From Oscarella lobularis (taxonomy: Eukaryota > Porifera > Homoscleromorpha > Homosclerophorida > Oscarellidae), in the NCBI RefSeq assembly GCF_947507565.1, contig NC_089186.1, positions 2,480,001 through 2,544,000 on the forward strand: a DNA stretch of 64,000 bases. The letters run 5' to 3'. This document shows, piece by piece, positions 43,013 through 55,405 of this stretch; positions within the stretch are counted from its first letter, which is position 1; every line of letters starts with the position of its first letter. A program made the translations under genes and the position numbers. The notes under the pieces are model-generated. The model ran no database searches. It saw nothing but the letters and a program-made list of their open reading frames with translations, and had not been told where the DNA came from.

Positions 43013-46000
43013 ATGGCAACGCGTCGAATTCACTACGCAATCATCGTAGCGCTTCTCCACGCCTTCGCCGCAACGGAATCGCGAAATCTCTGCCCAAACG
43101 ACATCGGTCGAGCAATCGGTAAGAAAACAACGAAAAACGATGAAAAATACAAGACAAAACAGCGTTATTCTCGCGTTATTTCTTCGTCTTCGCGGTCCCT
43201 CGCCGGGGGACATGTTATTTGTAATAGGATCACCTCTAGTCTGGTTAGGGGTGTGAGATAATCTTGTTTGTCTCGTAGATTCGTCTGTGAGCAGCTATTG
43301 CAGAGCGAACGTACAGAACTATTCGCGATTGCTCGTCGATAAGGCGAGTGGGAAGATTGCTGTCGCCGCCAAGTGAGTGTCAATGTTTGATTTGTTGTCT
43401 ATTTTTGGTATGCTTTTCTCTAGGGCGAATCTCATGGTTTTGCCTCTTGATCTCGACAAAACGAAAGCGATAAACGTAAGGGGGGAGTATCTATTAAGTA
43501 ATTAATTAATAAATTATTATTGATATTGTATTAATTAATTAATTATTATTGATTTTTCTAGTTTACTAAGCTGGCTACTACGCTTGAGAAGACTCTTTGC
43601 CAATTGGATTTTTCTGACGTAAGTTTACTATGACTTCTTCTCTTTGAAGGTTCACATGTGCTTCTTGCAGCCAGAGAAGTGCGAGAACTACTTCCGGGTT
43701 CTACTCAAAGATCGTCAGAGTCCAAACATCTTTGTTTGCAGCACAAACGCGAATAATCCCAAATGTGCCTATTACAATGTATGAGAGTATGAGATATCTC
43801 TTTCTTATTTAAGATTTTCTATTTATCTAGATCACTGATCTAAGTGTTGTCAATTCCAATTGGGCTAGCTCTTCGTATCCCGTATGTCCGGGTGATCCGA
43901 GCGCTTCGAATACGGCTCTAATGACAATTAACGGTGAGTTCAATATGCACGAGTTAATTAATCTATTTCCATTTTCTTATCTAGCTGGAAATAATATTGA
44001 CGTTGTTGTTGGTTCGGAAAAAGATGGCAAGTATCTCGTTGGGAAATATCGTCCGCCGAATTTTCAAATTCACTCGCCTTTGAGCGACGTCAATTATTTG
44101 AATTGTAGGAATTATAGCGTTTAATTGAATTAGTATTAATTTGATTTATTTGCAGCGCCTGACGTGAAATTCATTTCATCTCACGAAGTCGGCGAACACG
44201 TATTTTTATTTCTTCGCGAGACGGCACTCGAAGCCTGGTCACAGGTAAACAGGATAAATAAATAAATAAATAAATAAATAATATTTAATTTTTAATTTTT
44301 AGTATACGTATTCGAGAGTTATCCGGGTTTGCAAGGATGATCTTGGCGACTCTACTTTTATTCGATACAATTGGAAGACTTTTCTGAAGGCTCGTATCTC
44401 TTGTACTGTATCCGCTGGAAGCCCCGCCTATCACTACGATCGCCTTGGTAACGCTCGCGATTCGATTTCTCTTGCATTTGAATTTTTTCTTCCAGTGGCG
44501 ACTTCTTATATCAAAAATGCCGTGTATACTCCAACGGCTACTGTGCAAGACGTTGTCTATGCTGTCTTTACTGGATCCCCGTATGAGGAGTGGCGGGAAA
44601 CCGCGCTATCGTTTTTATGCGTTTTCGCGTGTTTCTAGGGGCTCTCCGTCTGGAAGTGCTGTCTGCGTTTTCGGTTTCAATGGCACGTATCAAGGCGATT
44701 TTTCGAAGGCGTACGGAAGCGACTATTGGGTCACGAACTCGGATGGACTTTGGCTTACGGACACGAAGACGCAGTTTACGGTACGCTAATTGGACTAATT
44801 TGTCAATGAATATCGTGTGTGAGTGTTTGTGCGCAGTGCTCGACGCCGAAACAGAGTGCAGATGAATTCAATTATATTTTGGTGAGCACCGACGTGCAAC
44901 AAGCGACGTCAGGACGCCCTCTCGCGACAATCAACGGCGCGACGTAAGCGAAATACGGGGCCCACCGGGTAACTATAGTTTCGCGCATGCGAATTCGAAA
45001 TTCTTTCCTTAGGGCGACTTCCTTGGCCGTAGATCGCGTCAAAACAGCCGACGGAGTCGATTACGACGTCCTATTCGTCGGATTCGACGACGGCAGCGTT
45101 CGGAAGATCGTTCAAGTGCGCGACGGCGCTTCGTGGAAGGAAAAAATCGTCGAAACGATCGCCGTCGACGTCGACAACGCCGTCATTCAACTGGAACTCC
45201 TCGACGACGCGAATCCGAGTCAGAGAAAGGTCTACGCGCTCACAGAGAAAAAAGTCGCGTCGCTTTCCGTCGAAAGATGCGATCGTTTGAACACGTGCAA
45301 GTAAGGAGAACACAAAGTTCCCGTATACTTTTTTTATTTTATTTTTCTTAGGGAATGTATTGAGGCTCAGGACCCGTATTGCGGTTGGTCGTCTTCTCTT
45401 AGCAGTTGCCTTGCCCTCGGTTCTGGCGTCGTTCAACAGGATGTCCGAGCCGGAAATTACACGCGATTTTGCCCAAAAGGTTTCATAATTTATATTGGCT
45501 AATAATGTTTAATTAATTCTTTTTTCTATAGCTCCTGCTGATTATTTGGTTTCTGTGGATTATTCGAAATCGACGTCATATAGTTTGTTTTTCTTGTGGA
45601 ATCCAATTTCTGTGCCACCTTCGCCCTATTCAATTCCAAGTTTCAGATTGTATCAGGATGGAGTAAATATAGGTAATCAAATAAAATCAATAAATATCTC
45701 TATTGAATTTTTTGTGTCTTCTAGCTAATGTTTCCTCAAGTGTGACCAGCTACAATTTGACGTCTCTTTTACCCCATACAGAGTAAGTATAAATAGTTAC
45801 AAAAAGTACACTAATCAAATGAACTATTTTTATAGATACACCTTTTCTATTTTACCTGTAAATAATTTCGGCGAGGGAGAAGAAAGCAACATTGTATCAG
45901 TCACAACACACATAGCAGGTAAAAGAGATATCATACACATATGGACTTTTATTGATTATTTTCTTTGTAGCTCCAGATAGTGTCCTTCTACGCGGCTCAG

Positions 46001-49000
46001 CACAACAACCAAAGGAGATTGCACTAGCCTGGGAAAAGCCATTGATTACCAACGGCCCTCTATCCAAATACAAGGTAATAATTAAATATTTGATATAATA
46101 TGGAGTATGAATTTCTTTCTCAGGTCTATTCAGCTGAAAGTGGACAATCCCTTACACTCGCGTCAACACTCTCACATCCACATATCATAAAGAAACGATT
46201 AAATTACACAGACACTTCTCTCAAGCCAGAAACAACGTAAGTGCACAGAACACTAGTATCCTAATTGATATTTCTCTCACAGATACGTTTATCAAGTGGA
46301 ATCATGCACGGAAGACTCAAACGGCGAATTCTGCTCCAAAAGCAATTCAATCAGCGTCGAAACGCCATGCGACTATCCGTCAGCGCCGCCCAACGTCATC
46401 GCGAGCGCGCTAAACAGTTCTTCCATTCGTCTTCAATGGAGCGCGCCTTCTACGCCCAACGGTCGTCTCTTAGGCTATCGCATTCGAAAGGATCCTCGCG
46501 GAGAATACGTTTCGTCGTCGTCGACGTCGATCGTCGTCTCCGATTTGATTTCATTCACGAATTACACGTTCACCGTCGCGGCGCTAACGTGCGTCGGATA
46601 CGGGCCTTCGTCCCTAGCAACGGCTTCTAGAACGCTCCCCGCTCCGCCACCGAAGCCGGAAACGCCGCGATTGTTACCATCGACGTCAGATCAAACGATC
46701 GCCGTCAATTGGACGCCGCCGTCTCGCGTAGAAGGATCGATACAGAATTTCATACTATGTCGAAGTCCCGGATCATGTCAAACGTTCTCCAGTTCAACAA
46801 CGAGCTACGTTGACGCTAACGTAAGCCCCTGTGTTGAATACGAGTATACGGTTGCCGTGCGAAGTGACGGTGGCGATGGAGAAGCGAGTGACGTCACTTC
46901 CGCATTTATTATTGGCTATTCGAACAATGTGACGAGCGTTCGAAGTTCCGTTCAAAGTTCGTCGGAAATTGCGATCACGTGGGACGCGCCGTCGCCTCGC
47001 AACGGACTCTGTCACGTCGAATATTATTCGATTTTACAAGATGGAATTCAAATTTCCAATGCGAGTTTTACGTCATATTTTGCATCCGGGCTTTCTTCAG
47101 CTACGTCGTATGTATTTCGCGTTGCCTCGGCAACCGCCGCAGGCGTCAGTTCATACGCGGAAATCCGGGCTACAACGTTGCCATCTCGACCGGCACAACC
47201 AACGTCATTAAATTCAAAAATTATTAGCGGAGGTGTGATTCAGTTGACGTGGGCGGAGCCCAATCCGAATTACGGGAATCCAACCAATTATCACGTGTAT
47301 GAACTTTTTGGCGGGAATCGACGAACAGTCAGCAGCGCTACGACGTCATTTGATATTCCCTCAGACTGGACTCCCATTGCCGGGCAAACGTATTCATTTT
47401 ATGTGACGGCGGAGAATGGAGCCGGCGAAGGATCGGCGGCGAAAGTCGACGTTGACGTTGGTGAGAAAATACCCGGAAAACCGGCTGGTATCTATGCCAT
47501 GGCGACGGGGAAAACGACGGCGCGCGTCGCGTGGCTTCCGCCCGCGTGGAATGAATTGAATGGACAAATAACCGGCTATAAAATCGAACAAGTCAAACCG
47601 GCGCCTATTCGACTCGTCAAGGAAGTCCCTGGTATGGCTACGACGACATTGGATGTGACGTCATTGACGGCGGGGACTGTATACGCGTTTCGCGTCTCGG
47701 CGAAAAACGGTGCCGGTTACGGTACGACAATCACAAGCGTTGATATGGAGACGGAGAAAGATTTGCCGACACCCGTGCCGCCGACGTGCCGTCCGACGAT
47801 TATCACTGTGAATCCGCCGTCAGCGCCTGCTCCGCCTGTTCCAACTTCGACTTCAGCGCCGGGACCGGCGACAACTAAGCCTCCGTCACAGGGAGTTTCC
47901 GCCTCTATCACGGCAACTGCTGTTTCCTCATTGGAAATGAGCGTCACGTGGACTATCAATAAGCCCGAGAACAACGTTCAAAGAATCGTTATTAATCGTA
48001 GACGAGAAACAGCGGGGCTCACGTGGACATCCTACGTGGAGAAATGCTGCAATGGGAACTTCCAGTTAGCCTTCAGAGACAATACCCTATCTCCCTACAC
48101 AAAGTATGAATACTCCTTGGACGTCTTCATGAACGACGGCTCTATTCACAAGAACTTGGCGTCGGATCAAGCGCGCACGCATCCGGCGGCACCCGCCGCT
48201 CCGAAAAATCTCCGCTTCAGTGCCGTCGCCACGACGACCGTTACGCTAACGTGGGACGTTCCGCAACCGGAAAACGGAATTGTGAGCGAATATGACGTCA
48301 CGCTCGATTCTTTCCCAAATACGACGACAACAAAACAACGCACGGCAATTATTGGAAATTTGAAACCGTATACGATATACGGATTCCGAGTTCGTGCCGT
48401 CACGACGTCACACGACGGGAATCAACTCAACGGCGAATTCTCGCAACGTTACGAAATTCGAACGGCGACGGCACCGCCGGAAAAACTTCCCGCGCCAATC
48501 GTCGTCGCCGCGAGTACGACATCCGTGTTTTTATCCTGGTCTCAGCCGACAATTCTGACGGGAATCGTGACGGGATATCGATTCTATTGGCACGAGAAAA
48601 CGGGAGCCGCGTGTCCGTCGCCGCCGTCGTCGCGCGAGAATTACGTCGAACCGTCACGTGACATCGAATCGCGTCGCCAACTCAATGACGTCGTGACGGA
48701 TTTAAAGGTAGATACGGGCTATTGTTTTGCTGTCGTCGCGAAGACGAGTGCCGGATACGGGACTTTGAGCGATTACGCAAGCGTTACGACGTTCAGTTTA
48801 GCGTCGCTCGGCGAAAACGTTTCCTGTCCGAATATCGATTTACTTCGGAACTATATCGATCAATTGATATTAACGCCGGCGCCGCCGCCAACGACGTCAC
48901 GCCAGCCGACGACTTTTGGAACTGTAGTCGTTGAAGAAGTGACGTCGCCTAAATCCGGGAATACGGTTGTTATTATCTTGGGCGTCGTCGCTGGATTGGC

Positions 49001-49441
49001 CGTCATTACGACGCTCGTCTTGGGAATTCTTCTCGTTATTTATTGTCATCGCGGCGGGTTTAGCGTGAGCGATTTTGTGGGGGATAGTGACGGCGGCGGC
49101 GGCGGGGGCGGGACCAATGACGTCGACGGGCAGACGTCCAAGAAGAATCTGTTGAATGGAGACGCGCATTGGGCTCGACGTGTTTCCACTGAGACGGGGC
49201 CTGTTGGAGCGCCCGTAGCTCCGAGAACTTTGCCGCCACTGGTAAGAAAAATCAATAATTAAATAGGTAATTTAGTGAGGGTGGGGCGTTTTTGTACTAT
49301 GATTTTTAGAAGGGGGCTCCCAGAGCGCCCAGTGGCTTGTATGAGCCCGTGATCACGAGGACGACGTCGAAGCTGGCGACTTCCGGGAGCAAAAGTGCGG
49401 AGGCTGACAAAGCTGGAGGTCTTGATCAAACGAGCATGTGA
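43013..49441 (+). CDS. Semaphorin-domain receptor with about ten FN3 repeats and a TM helix
   Basis: The start at 43013 encodes a signal peptide (MATRRIHYAIIVALLHAFAA). The sema domain spans about 43280-45300: SYCRANVQNYSRLLVDKASG, DPEKCENYFRVLLKDRQSPN, CSTNANNPKCAYYNITDL. It includes the hallmark GEHVFLFLRETALEAW and YSRVIRVCKDDLGDS with WKTFLKARISC. A PSI motif (CKECIEAQDPYCGW SSSLSSC) follows. Then come FN3 domains beginning near PADYLVSV, APDSVLL, SAPPNVIAS, KPETPRLL, NNVTSVRS, PAQPTSLN, GKPAGIYA, GVSASITA, APKNLRFS and LPAPIVVA, most inside one 3-kb exon (46296-49240). A helix (VVIILGVVAGLAVITTLVLG) and a short tail ending GGLDQTSM-stop complete it. There is no plexin RasGAP domain and no IPT repeat. 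I infer a cell-surface guidance or adhesion molecule. Confidence 0.88.
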
Positions 49442-49861
49442 GATACGTAGCGGAGTCGAGTGATGTGATTTTGCATCGTAAGGAGTTTGTAGCCGGCTGC
49501 ACTGTTTATATACATTGATTGTTTCATTTTGAGTGATCCACGCGTATACGGGTTTGCACTCACGTGTTCGGGCGAACGACCTTCTCCTTTTACTCGTCCT
49601 CGAAGCTCTTTTTCACGTTCGTTTGTTACGTTCGTAGCCTCAAAGGATAAACGAGTTCCTCGTCTACTCGAGAAGCCGTTTGCAGCGGAGATGGCGGAGT
49701 TTCGACGTCGAACAGATAACTCATCGTTTTTCATTGTCCATCGACGCTATTCAATTACTCCTATTGTCGGTTCGAGCTCTTCGTTTCCAAGTTTTTCGCG
49801 ATGGGGTCTCCGTGAAGGGATTTTCGCGTTCGTGCAGTTCAAACGTGTACTTGGAATATTT

Positions 49862-50070
49862 ACCGTGACCATGAACTATATATAGTTCACGGTTTTTCAC
49901 TCAAAACTGACCATGAACTATAGTTCACGATTTTTTATCCAAAACTGACCATGAACTATAGTTCACGGTTTTTATCCAAAATTGACCGTGAACTACTGTA
50001 TAGTTCACGGTTTTTCACTCATTTTTACCATGAACTATATTTTACCATGAACTATAGTTCATGGTTTTTG
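49862..50070. repeat. Palindromic GAACTATAGTTC tandem repeats
   Basis: At least five units of about 40-50 bases, each with ACCATGAACTATAGTTCACGG or a variant, alternate with TTTTT..CAAAACTG linkers. Each unit is nearly self-complementary, so single strands can fold into short hairpins. They lie about 420 bases after the semaphorin-like gene. Confidence 0.9.
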
Positions 50071-50329
50071 AGATATTTTTGACTCTGAACTCTTCTTTCT
50101 AGACAGGAGTGAAGAAGTGGCAGCCTGCAGTCCAAACGTCCTCGAAGATTGAATAATTTAAAATTTTATATAAATAGACTAGGCGCACATTATACCACTT
50201 ACGTGCGAGCCTCAGGCGTGCGCTAGTCAGACGCGTGGACGAATAGATAGGGCCGCACGAAAACGAAAAGTAGGTAAAGTCATGCCAAAATTTATTTCAA
50301 TAAAGTCCCGTATGTAAAAGAAAAAACGA

Positions 50330-50690
50330 GCATAGTTCCGCCTCTCCTCCATCCACCCCCTCGCCCCGGATGGGGGGCAAGGCCAGGTGGGCACCTGCTT
50401 ATGAGTCAACGGACTCGTGGGGTCACTCCAGACTCCCCCGCGGAGGATGAGCCCGTTTAACCTCCTGGCTCCGAGCCTTGGACTGCGAGTGGCAGCTGGG
50501 ATGTCAGTCCACTCGCAGGTGCAATTCCAAGGGGCGTCACTGATTTACCCGCCAGTGCTCTGCCTTACGCGGGGAGGCAACTCTAGAGCCTCTGCAGAGG
50601 TAGGGCCTATTTATCGCTCTTGGCCACAGAGGGATGGCTGCGTCTGCCTCGTCGGATTGAAGGAACGACTACACGGCAAAACAAATGACG
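50330..50690. other. GC-rich, structured non-coding block
   Basis: This block stands out by composition from its A/T-rich surroundings. It holds a strong two-part stem: CTGCGAGTGG (50483-50492) pairs with CCACTCGCAG (50509-50518), and CCTTGGA (50476-50482) with TCCAAGG (50526-50532). CCTCTGCAGAGG near 50590 is a perfect palindrome. An open stretch (50417-50998) crosses it but has no domain. It may be a SINE, a structured RNA or part of a longer repeat; I do not recognise it. Confidence 0.4.
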
Positions 50691-51043
50691 CGAGGAAATC
50701 AATAACAAAATACCTTGATCCTAAACCGCTGGTGGAAAATGATAATAGCGTCTACTTCCGGTTATTAATTGACGTACGCTTCCGATTTCGACGTTGTAGG
50801 TGGTCTAGGAAAAGACGCCCTCTTCACCAAAACACAGCCAAAGATTCTTCTAAATATTACCTTAGATTAACATTTCCCTTCAGCGATAAATACCATTTAG
50901 AAAATCGTTGCTTTACGTGTCTGCGCGCGAAAACAGAAAATCAAATAAAGAGGGAGGAACGCGGGCGAAACCACCCACTCCTACCGCATACCTATTAAGT
51001 ACAGATAACGAAGAGAAGAAGAGCCAGTATAGATCGCAGAACA
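50691..51043. other. Intergenic / 5' region of the Ig-FN3 receptor
   Basis: No recognisable gene. A/T-rich with an Arg/Lys-biased open stretch but no domain. It probably includes the promoter and 5' UTR of the gene starting at 51044. Confidence 0.3.
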
Positions 51044-53907
51044 ATGCTACGACTACTCATCTCAACAAGACTCATTTTGGATCTAGGTACAAGTCACTCA
51101 CTCCACCACAGGGGGGAATAGGAGACATAGTCATGTTTTATTATAGCCGCTTTACAATTCACCGTCGCGCCGCCCAAAACGGTCTACGTACCCCCCGGGG
51201 AACCCTACGCCGGACCCCTAGACGTCGTCTGCGAGACGGACGTCTCAGCGACGATTACGTGGCATCGAAAAAACGACGGGACACGACTCGATTCCCACAC
51301 GTTTAACATCACAACAAAAAGTCGAACAAGCACGCTCTATCTCCAAGGGAAACGACTACATGATCACCTACTCGAACTCGTGCTCGAACGCCAGGGATTC
51401 TATTGCTACGCCGTCGCAACAACGACGACGAAAAAGAGTTCGGTTTTCAATTTCCGGGTCGGCCGGATGCCGTCTATTGACGTGGGACCGAGTGGCGACG
51501 TTGTCGACGTCGGCACGACGATCGAGTTGTCGTGTTCGTACGCCGAAGGCGTGCCGCCACCGAGATTTACGTGGATTACGGATGCGAATACGACGACAAT
51601 AAAAGGGTGGACCATGATACAGGATATCGTACATAAGAAAAGTCGGCTGATTGTTACGGATAAAGCGGAGCCCGTGCACGCGGGGAATTACACGTGTGTT
51701 GTCGTGAATCGTTTCGGGTCGGTTTCGTCTAAACCGGCGCGAATTTTCGTTCGATGTAAGATCCGTTTCGTGGGACCCCGTTTAGGCACTTTCTGTGAGG
51801 ATGCACTTTTGTTTTTTAGATCCGTCTGTTTCTATGCTTCGCTTGTGGCCGATGATTGCGGTTCGCGCGGGCGCGCGAGTGACTGTCACGTGCACCGTGG
51901 TGGGCTATCCGGCCCCTACGGAATTCAACGTCACGCGCGATGGGAAAAAAGTCTACGCTGTCGCGCAAAGGGTTACGAGAGCGGCGCACGATCGCATTGT
52001 CTATCAATACGAATTCGCCGCGAGGAACGCATCAAATGGCCTCTACTCGTGCAGTGCTAGAAACGGGATAGGAAAAGTGTCTCTTCCTGCTACGCCGAAA
52101 CGTCTCACGGTTCTACGTAAGTGACTGACGTCACAATCGCTTTCATTGTGACGTCGTCATTCTGTATGTAGTCATTCCCGATCCGCCTTTCGTGACTGGC
52201 GTCAAACCAGGGCAATATGATTTCGCTTTCTACTACATTGCCTCGTTCGACGGACGATCGCCCCTTTTGAAAACCGACATATCGTGCGTCAAGTTGGAAA
52301 CGATCCCTGAGAATTCCCTCCCGTTGCCATCGCAACGGAACGGGAATGACGATCGAGGGGGGCTCCTAACGGGGCTCGTACCAGGCACTCACTATCAATG
52401 CTATCTCTATCTCGTAAACGCTATAGGGAAAAGTCGATCAAGCGAACCGTTCGTCGTCGCAACGAAAAACGGGAGTAGGTGACGTCACAATGACGATTAA
52501 GACGTCACTCGTTCTCCCTTTTTAGAACCGGGCGTTCCGTTACTAAGCGACGCACCGCTAAGCGCGAGGGAAAAATCGCTATTGATTCAATGGAGTGTCG
52601 CCTATACGGGAGGCACGCCCATCACTCAATATGAGATCGTCTATAAGGTGAACGCTAGTAATCAGTGGGAAAAGCCCGTACGTATCGACGTCAATAAAAC
52701 AACGGTGACTCAAACTGGGGGCACGTATCAAATCAAGGAACTTCGAAAGGATACAGTATATAGCGTTTACGTGATAGTTCAAAATGCACTAGGGAAAACT
52801 CAGTCACAAAATATGACGTATAGAACAGCGTGCGGTAAGTTGACTCAATTTTTAGAAAACGTTTACTCTAAGTCAAGAGATTTTTTTCATTAAAGAGCCT
52901 ATGTCTCCTACTGAAGCTCGATTTGAAGAAGATGATTCTATATCTCTATTGGGAGCCAATGAAAATGATTGCGGGGCTATTGTTAATTATGTCGCCTATA
53001 AAGGGAAGATTGGGATGAATGTTTCGGTTCATGGTTTGGATGGAGGGAGAGTCAAAATTTTTATTGGGGAAAATAATTTGAATTATGGTGATGGAATTGT
53101 GGAGATTTACGCTGTAAACGAGGACGGATTTAGAAGCGAATTGCCACTCATAGTCGAACTACCAGGAGGACACACTACAAGTAAGATGACCATAGAAAAT
53201 TCAAGAGAAATTTCAAAAGTCATTCTTCTAGGCACTCCAGTCGAAAAACTCATCCAAGGTTTTCTCGAAAATAATTGGTTAATTAACGAATTAAATCGTT
53301 CTAATTAAGGGAGCAGTGCTAATGTCCTTGGACCAATCCTAGGCGTTCTCCTAGGCATAATCGTCATAAGCATCATCATTTTGATTTGCTGCTATTGTAG
53401 AAGCAAACAAAAGAACAGCTATAATGGTACACTAAGGGAGGAGACCATATGTATCCTATGCTCTATCCTCTTTAGTTTCCGGTGAACGGAGAGAGAGTAA
53501 TTCGGATCGCTACACTCAACCAAACAACGTCTACGATTGCGAAGACGCAAGCATACATCCAGTATTATTTAATCGGGTCACGTGGTCCCTCAGGAAATAT
53601 TGAAATTACTATTTTGTTTTCCCAGGGGCCCAATAGCGGAAGTACTTACGTTTCGGATGAAAAATGGCCGTCTCGGGCTGACGACGGCGCCGAGACTCCA
53701 ACGAGCGTTCCGGCCGACTTTTCGTTCGACGAAACTGACGATGACGTCGACGCGATTAAGCTCGCGCGAGAGGAGACCCCTCCTTCGCTTCCAGAACGAA
53801 TTTACGACGAACCGCCGGCTGAATCCGATCACTTGGAGTCGATTCCTATGAAGAACGCTAATAAAAGCGTCTACGATTACTCGCAAAAGCTGAGCACCTT
53901 CGTCTAA
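51044..53907 (+). CDS. Immunoglobulin/FN3 transmembrane cell-surface receptor
   Basis: ATG at 51044 opens a short hydrophobic leader (MLRLLISTRLILDL), then intron 51086-51147. Ig-like domain 1 (VVCETDVSATITWHRKN ... QGFYCYAV), Ig 2 (IELSCSYAEGVPPPRFTW ... AGNYTCVVVNRFG) and Ig 3 (VTVTCTVVGYPAPTEF ... NGLYSCSARNGIG) each keep the Cys pair and the Y-x-C motif. Two FN3 domains follow (IPDPPFVTGVKPG...; SLLIQWSVAYTGGTPITQYE), then an extra ectodomain segment (52900-53180). A TM helix (VLGPILGVLLGIIVISIIIL) is followed by a Cys-rich CCYCRSKQKN stop-transfer and a cytoplasmic tail with NNVYDCED and SVYDYSQKL tyrosines, stop at 53907. The tail tyrosines and PPSLPERIYDEPP resemble SH2/SH3-ligand sites. 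An intron at about 53578-53623 is required in the tail. It is adjacent to the other FN3 receptor but unrelated in its N-terminal domains. Confidence 0.83.
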
Positions 53908-54145
53908 GCACGAAAAACGACGTTTTTAGATGAGGAGTAGAGCGCGCGTTATCCTAGTCGTGATTCCCGTATTAAAACTCACGAGATTGTAGAGATTCTT
54001 CTAATTCAATACAATGCGTGTGTGTAGCGAAGCTGAAAAAACACGAATACACAGAGAAGGAACAATTGACAAAGCGTCTGCGCCAAAAAAACACCAAAAA
54101 ATCAAGACAAAAATTCGCGAAAAATTCACTTGCCAAATTTCCTCA
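53908..54145. other. Convergent intergenic spacer
   Basis: About 240 bases between the stops of the Ig-FN3 receptor and LASP1. Poly-A-rich 54040-54120; nothing else visible. Confidence 0.3.
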
Positions 54146-55210
54146 TCAAAGGGGCTCGACGTAATTGGACGGAAGCATGCCAGTCTCACCAGTACGCTCC
54201 ACAGTCCCAGTCATCCAGCCTTCATCGATGACCTCCACATTGATAAGAATGTCCCCCTCATTGAACGAAATCTCGTCTTCATCCGTAGCAGCGTAATCAT
54301 AAACAGCCTTATAGCGAGCCTATAAATAAATAAATAAGATTAAATATTTTATTTATTTATTTATTTATTTATTTAATTATGATTACCCCTCCGCCGCCGC
54401 CTCCTAGGGGTTGAACTGGTTCAGGTTCCGGTTCAGGTTCAGGTTCTGGTTCATAGGTGGGTTCAGGCTCATGGTATGATGGCTGTGGTGGTGGAGGTTG
54501 ATACGATCTCCCTGTGTCTCTTTGCGGTGGCGGATCATATGAAGATGCTAAGAGAGAGCGAGAAAAAATCAATAATAAAATATTTTATTAATTAAATAAT
54601 TCTTTAAAAGATCAATATTAAATTATTTAATTTTTACTTGGAGCCTCGGGTGCCGTTCTGTAGCCTTGGGCGCTGGCCTTGGATTGCGACTCGCGCGCGT
54701 GACGTCCTGACACCGAATCGGCGGCCTGAGTGAATTGCTGGAGATTCTTCTTGTGATCGGCGTGATATTCAACCTAAGAGAAAAGAAACTAAAATGCCAC
54801 GCCCCCTTCAAAATAAATAATTATTTATTTTCACGTTGCTTGAAATCTTCTGCGAAGCCTTTATTCGCTGATCGGCGACTGAATCGGCCACGGCTGTGAA
54901 TTTCGTCGTCGGATAGTGCCTAGAAGGAATTAATCAAATTCCCCGCCCCCGCATGCCACGCCCTTCCCCCTCTTGTTTCATCTCTCACGTTTTGCAATAG
55001 GCCTCCTTTTTGTATCCCTGGTACGTCTTCATCGTCAAAAGGAGATTGCATTCTTTGCATCGGAAGCACGACTTGTGCCATACCTAGTCCGCAGCGTTTC
55101 GCGAAAAGGCGAAAGGGGACCCGTTCGCTTCGTTCTCTTACTTTGTCCAAGCAATTGAGCTTTTCTGTTACGTAGACTGTCTTATTGCAGCGAGCGCACG
55201 GCGGATTCAT
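54146..55210 (-). CDS. LASP1: LASP1-type LIM and SH3 protein
   Basis: The start at 55210 gives [20 protein letters not shown], a 5' half LIM exon. It is joined to [20 protein letters not shown] then [11 protein letters not shown], completing the zinc-binding LIM domain. Two nebulin-like repeats follow ([40 protein letters not shown]). Next is a Pro/Glu linker with a run of Glu-Pro pairs (54430-54460) and an SH3 domain ([44 protein letters not shown]-stop at 54146). This is the exact LASP1 order: an actin-binding adaptor at focal adhesions and the cell cortex. Five exons. The linker repeat is encoded by imperfect GGTTCA/GGTTCT hexamers and is likely length-variable. Confidence 0.93.
54311..54377. 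repeat. (TTTA)n microsatellite in LASP1 intron
   Basis: AAATAAATAAATAAG and TTTATTTATTTATTTA runs flank the linker-SH3 intron. Confidence 0.8.
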
Positions 55211-55405
55211 CGTCGAGAGGGCAGCGCGAAGCGAGCTGAACGATCTTTTTTCCCGACGGGCCGGATAAAAGAGAAGCGAATTAGCTCCGACGCATGCGTG
55301 GGTTGAGTGGCGACGTGCGCTAGAAATTCCGGTCACCTTGGTAATTTGATTCAAAACGTCACTCACAGATGAATTGATAGATGCATGTGTGCGTCTTATA
55401 TAGTC

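Noticed and set aside
43013..46000. Plexin identity for the sema-domain gene
   Set aside because: No IPT repeats and no cytoplasmic RasGAP domain; the extracellular stalk is FN3 and the tail is short.
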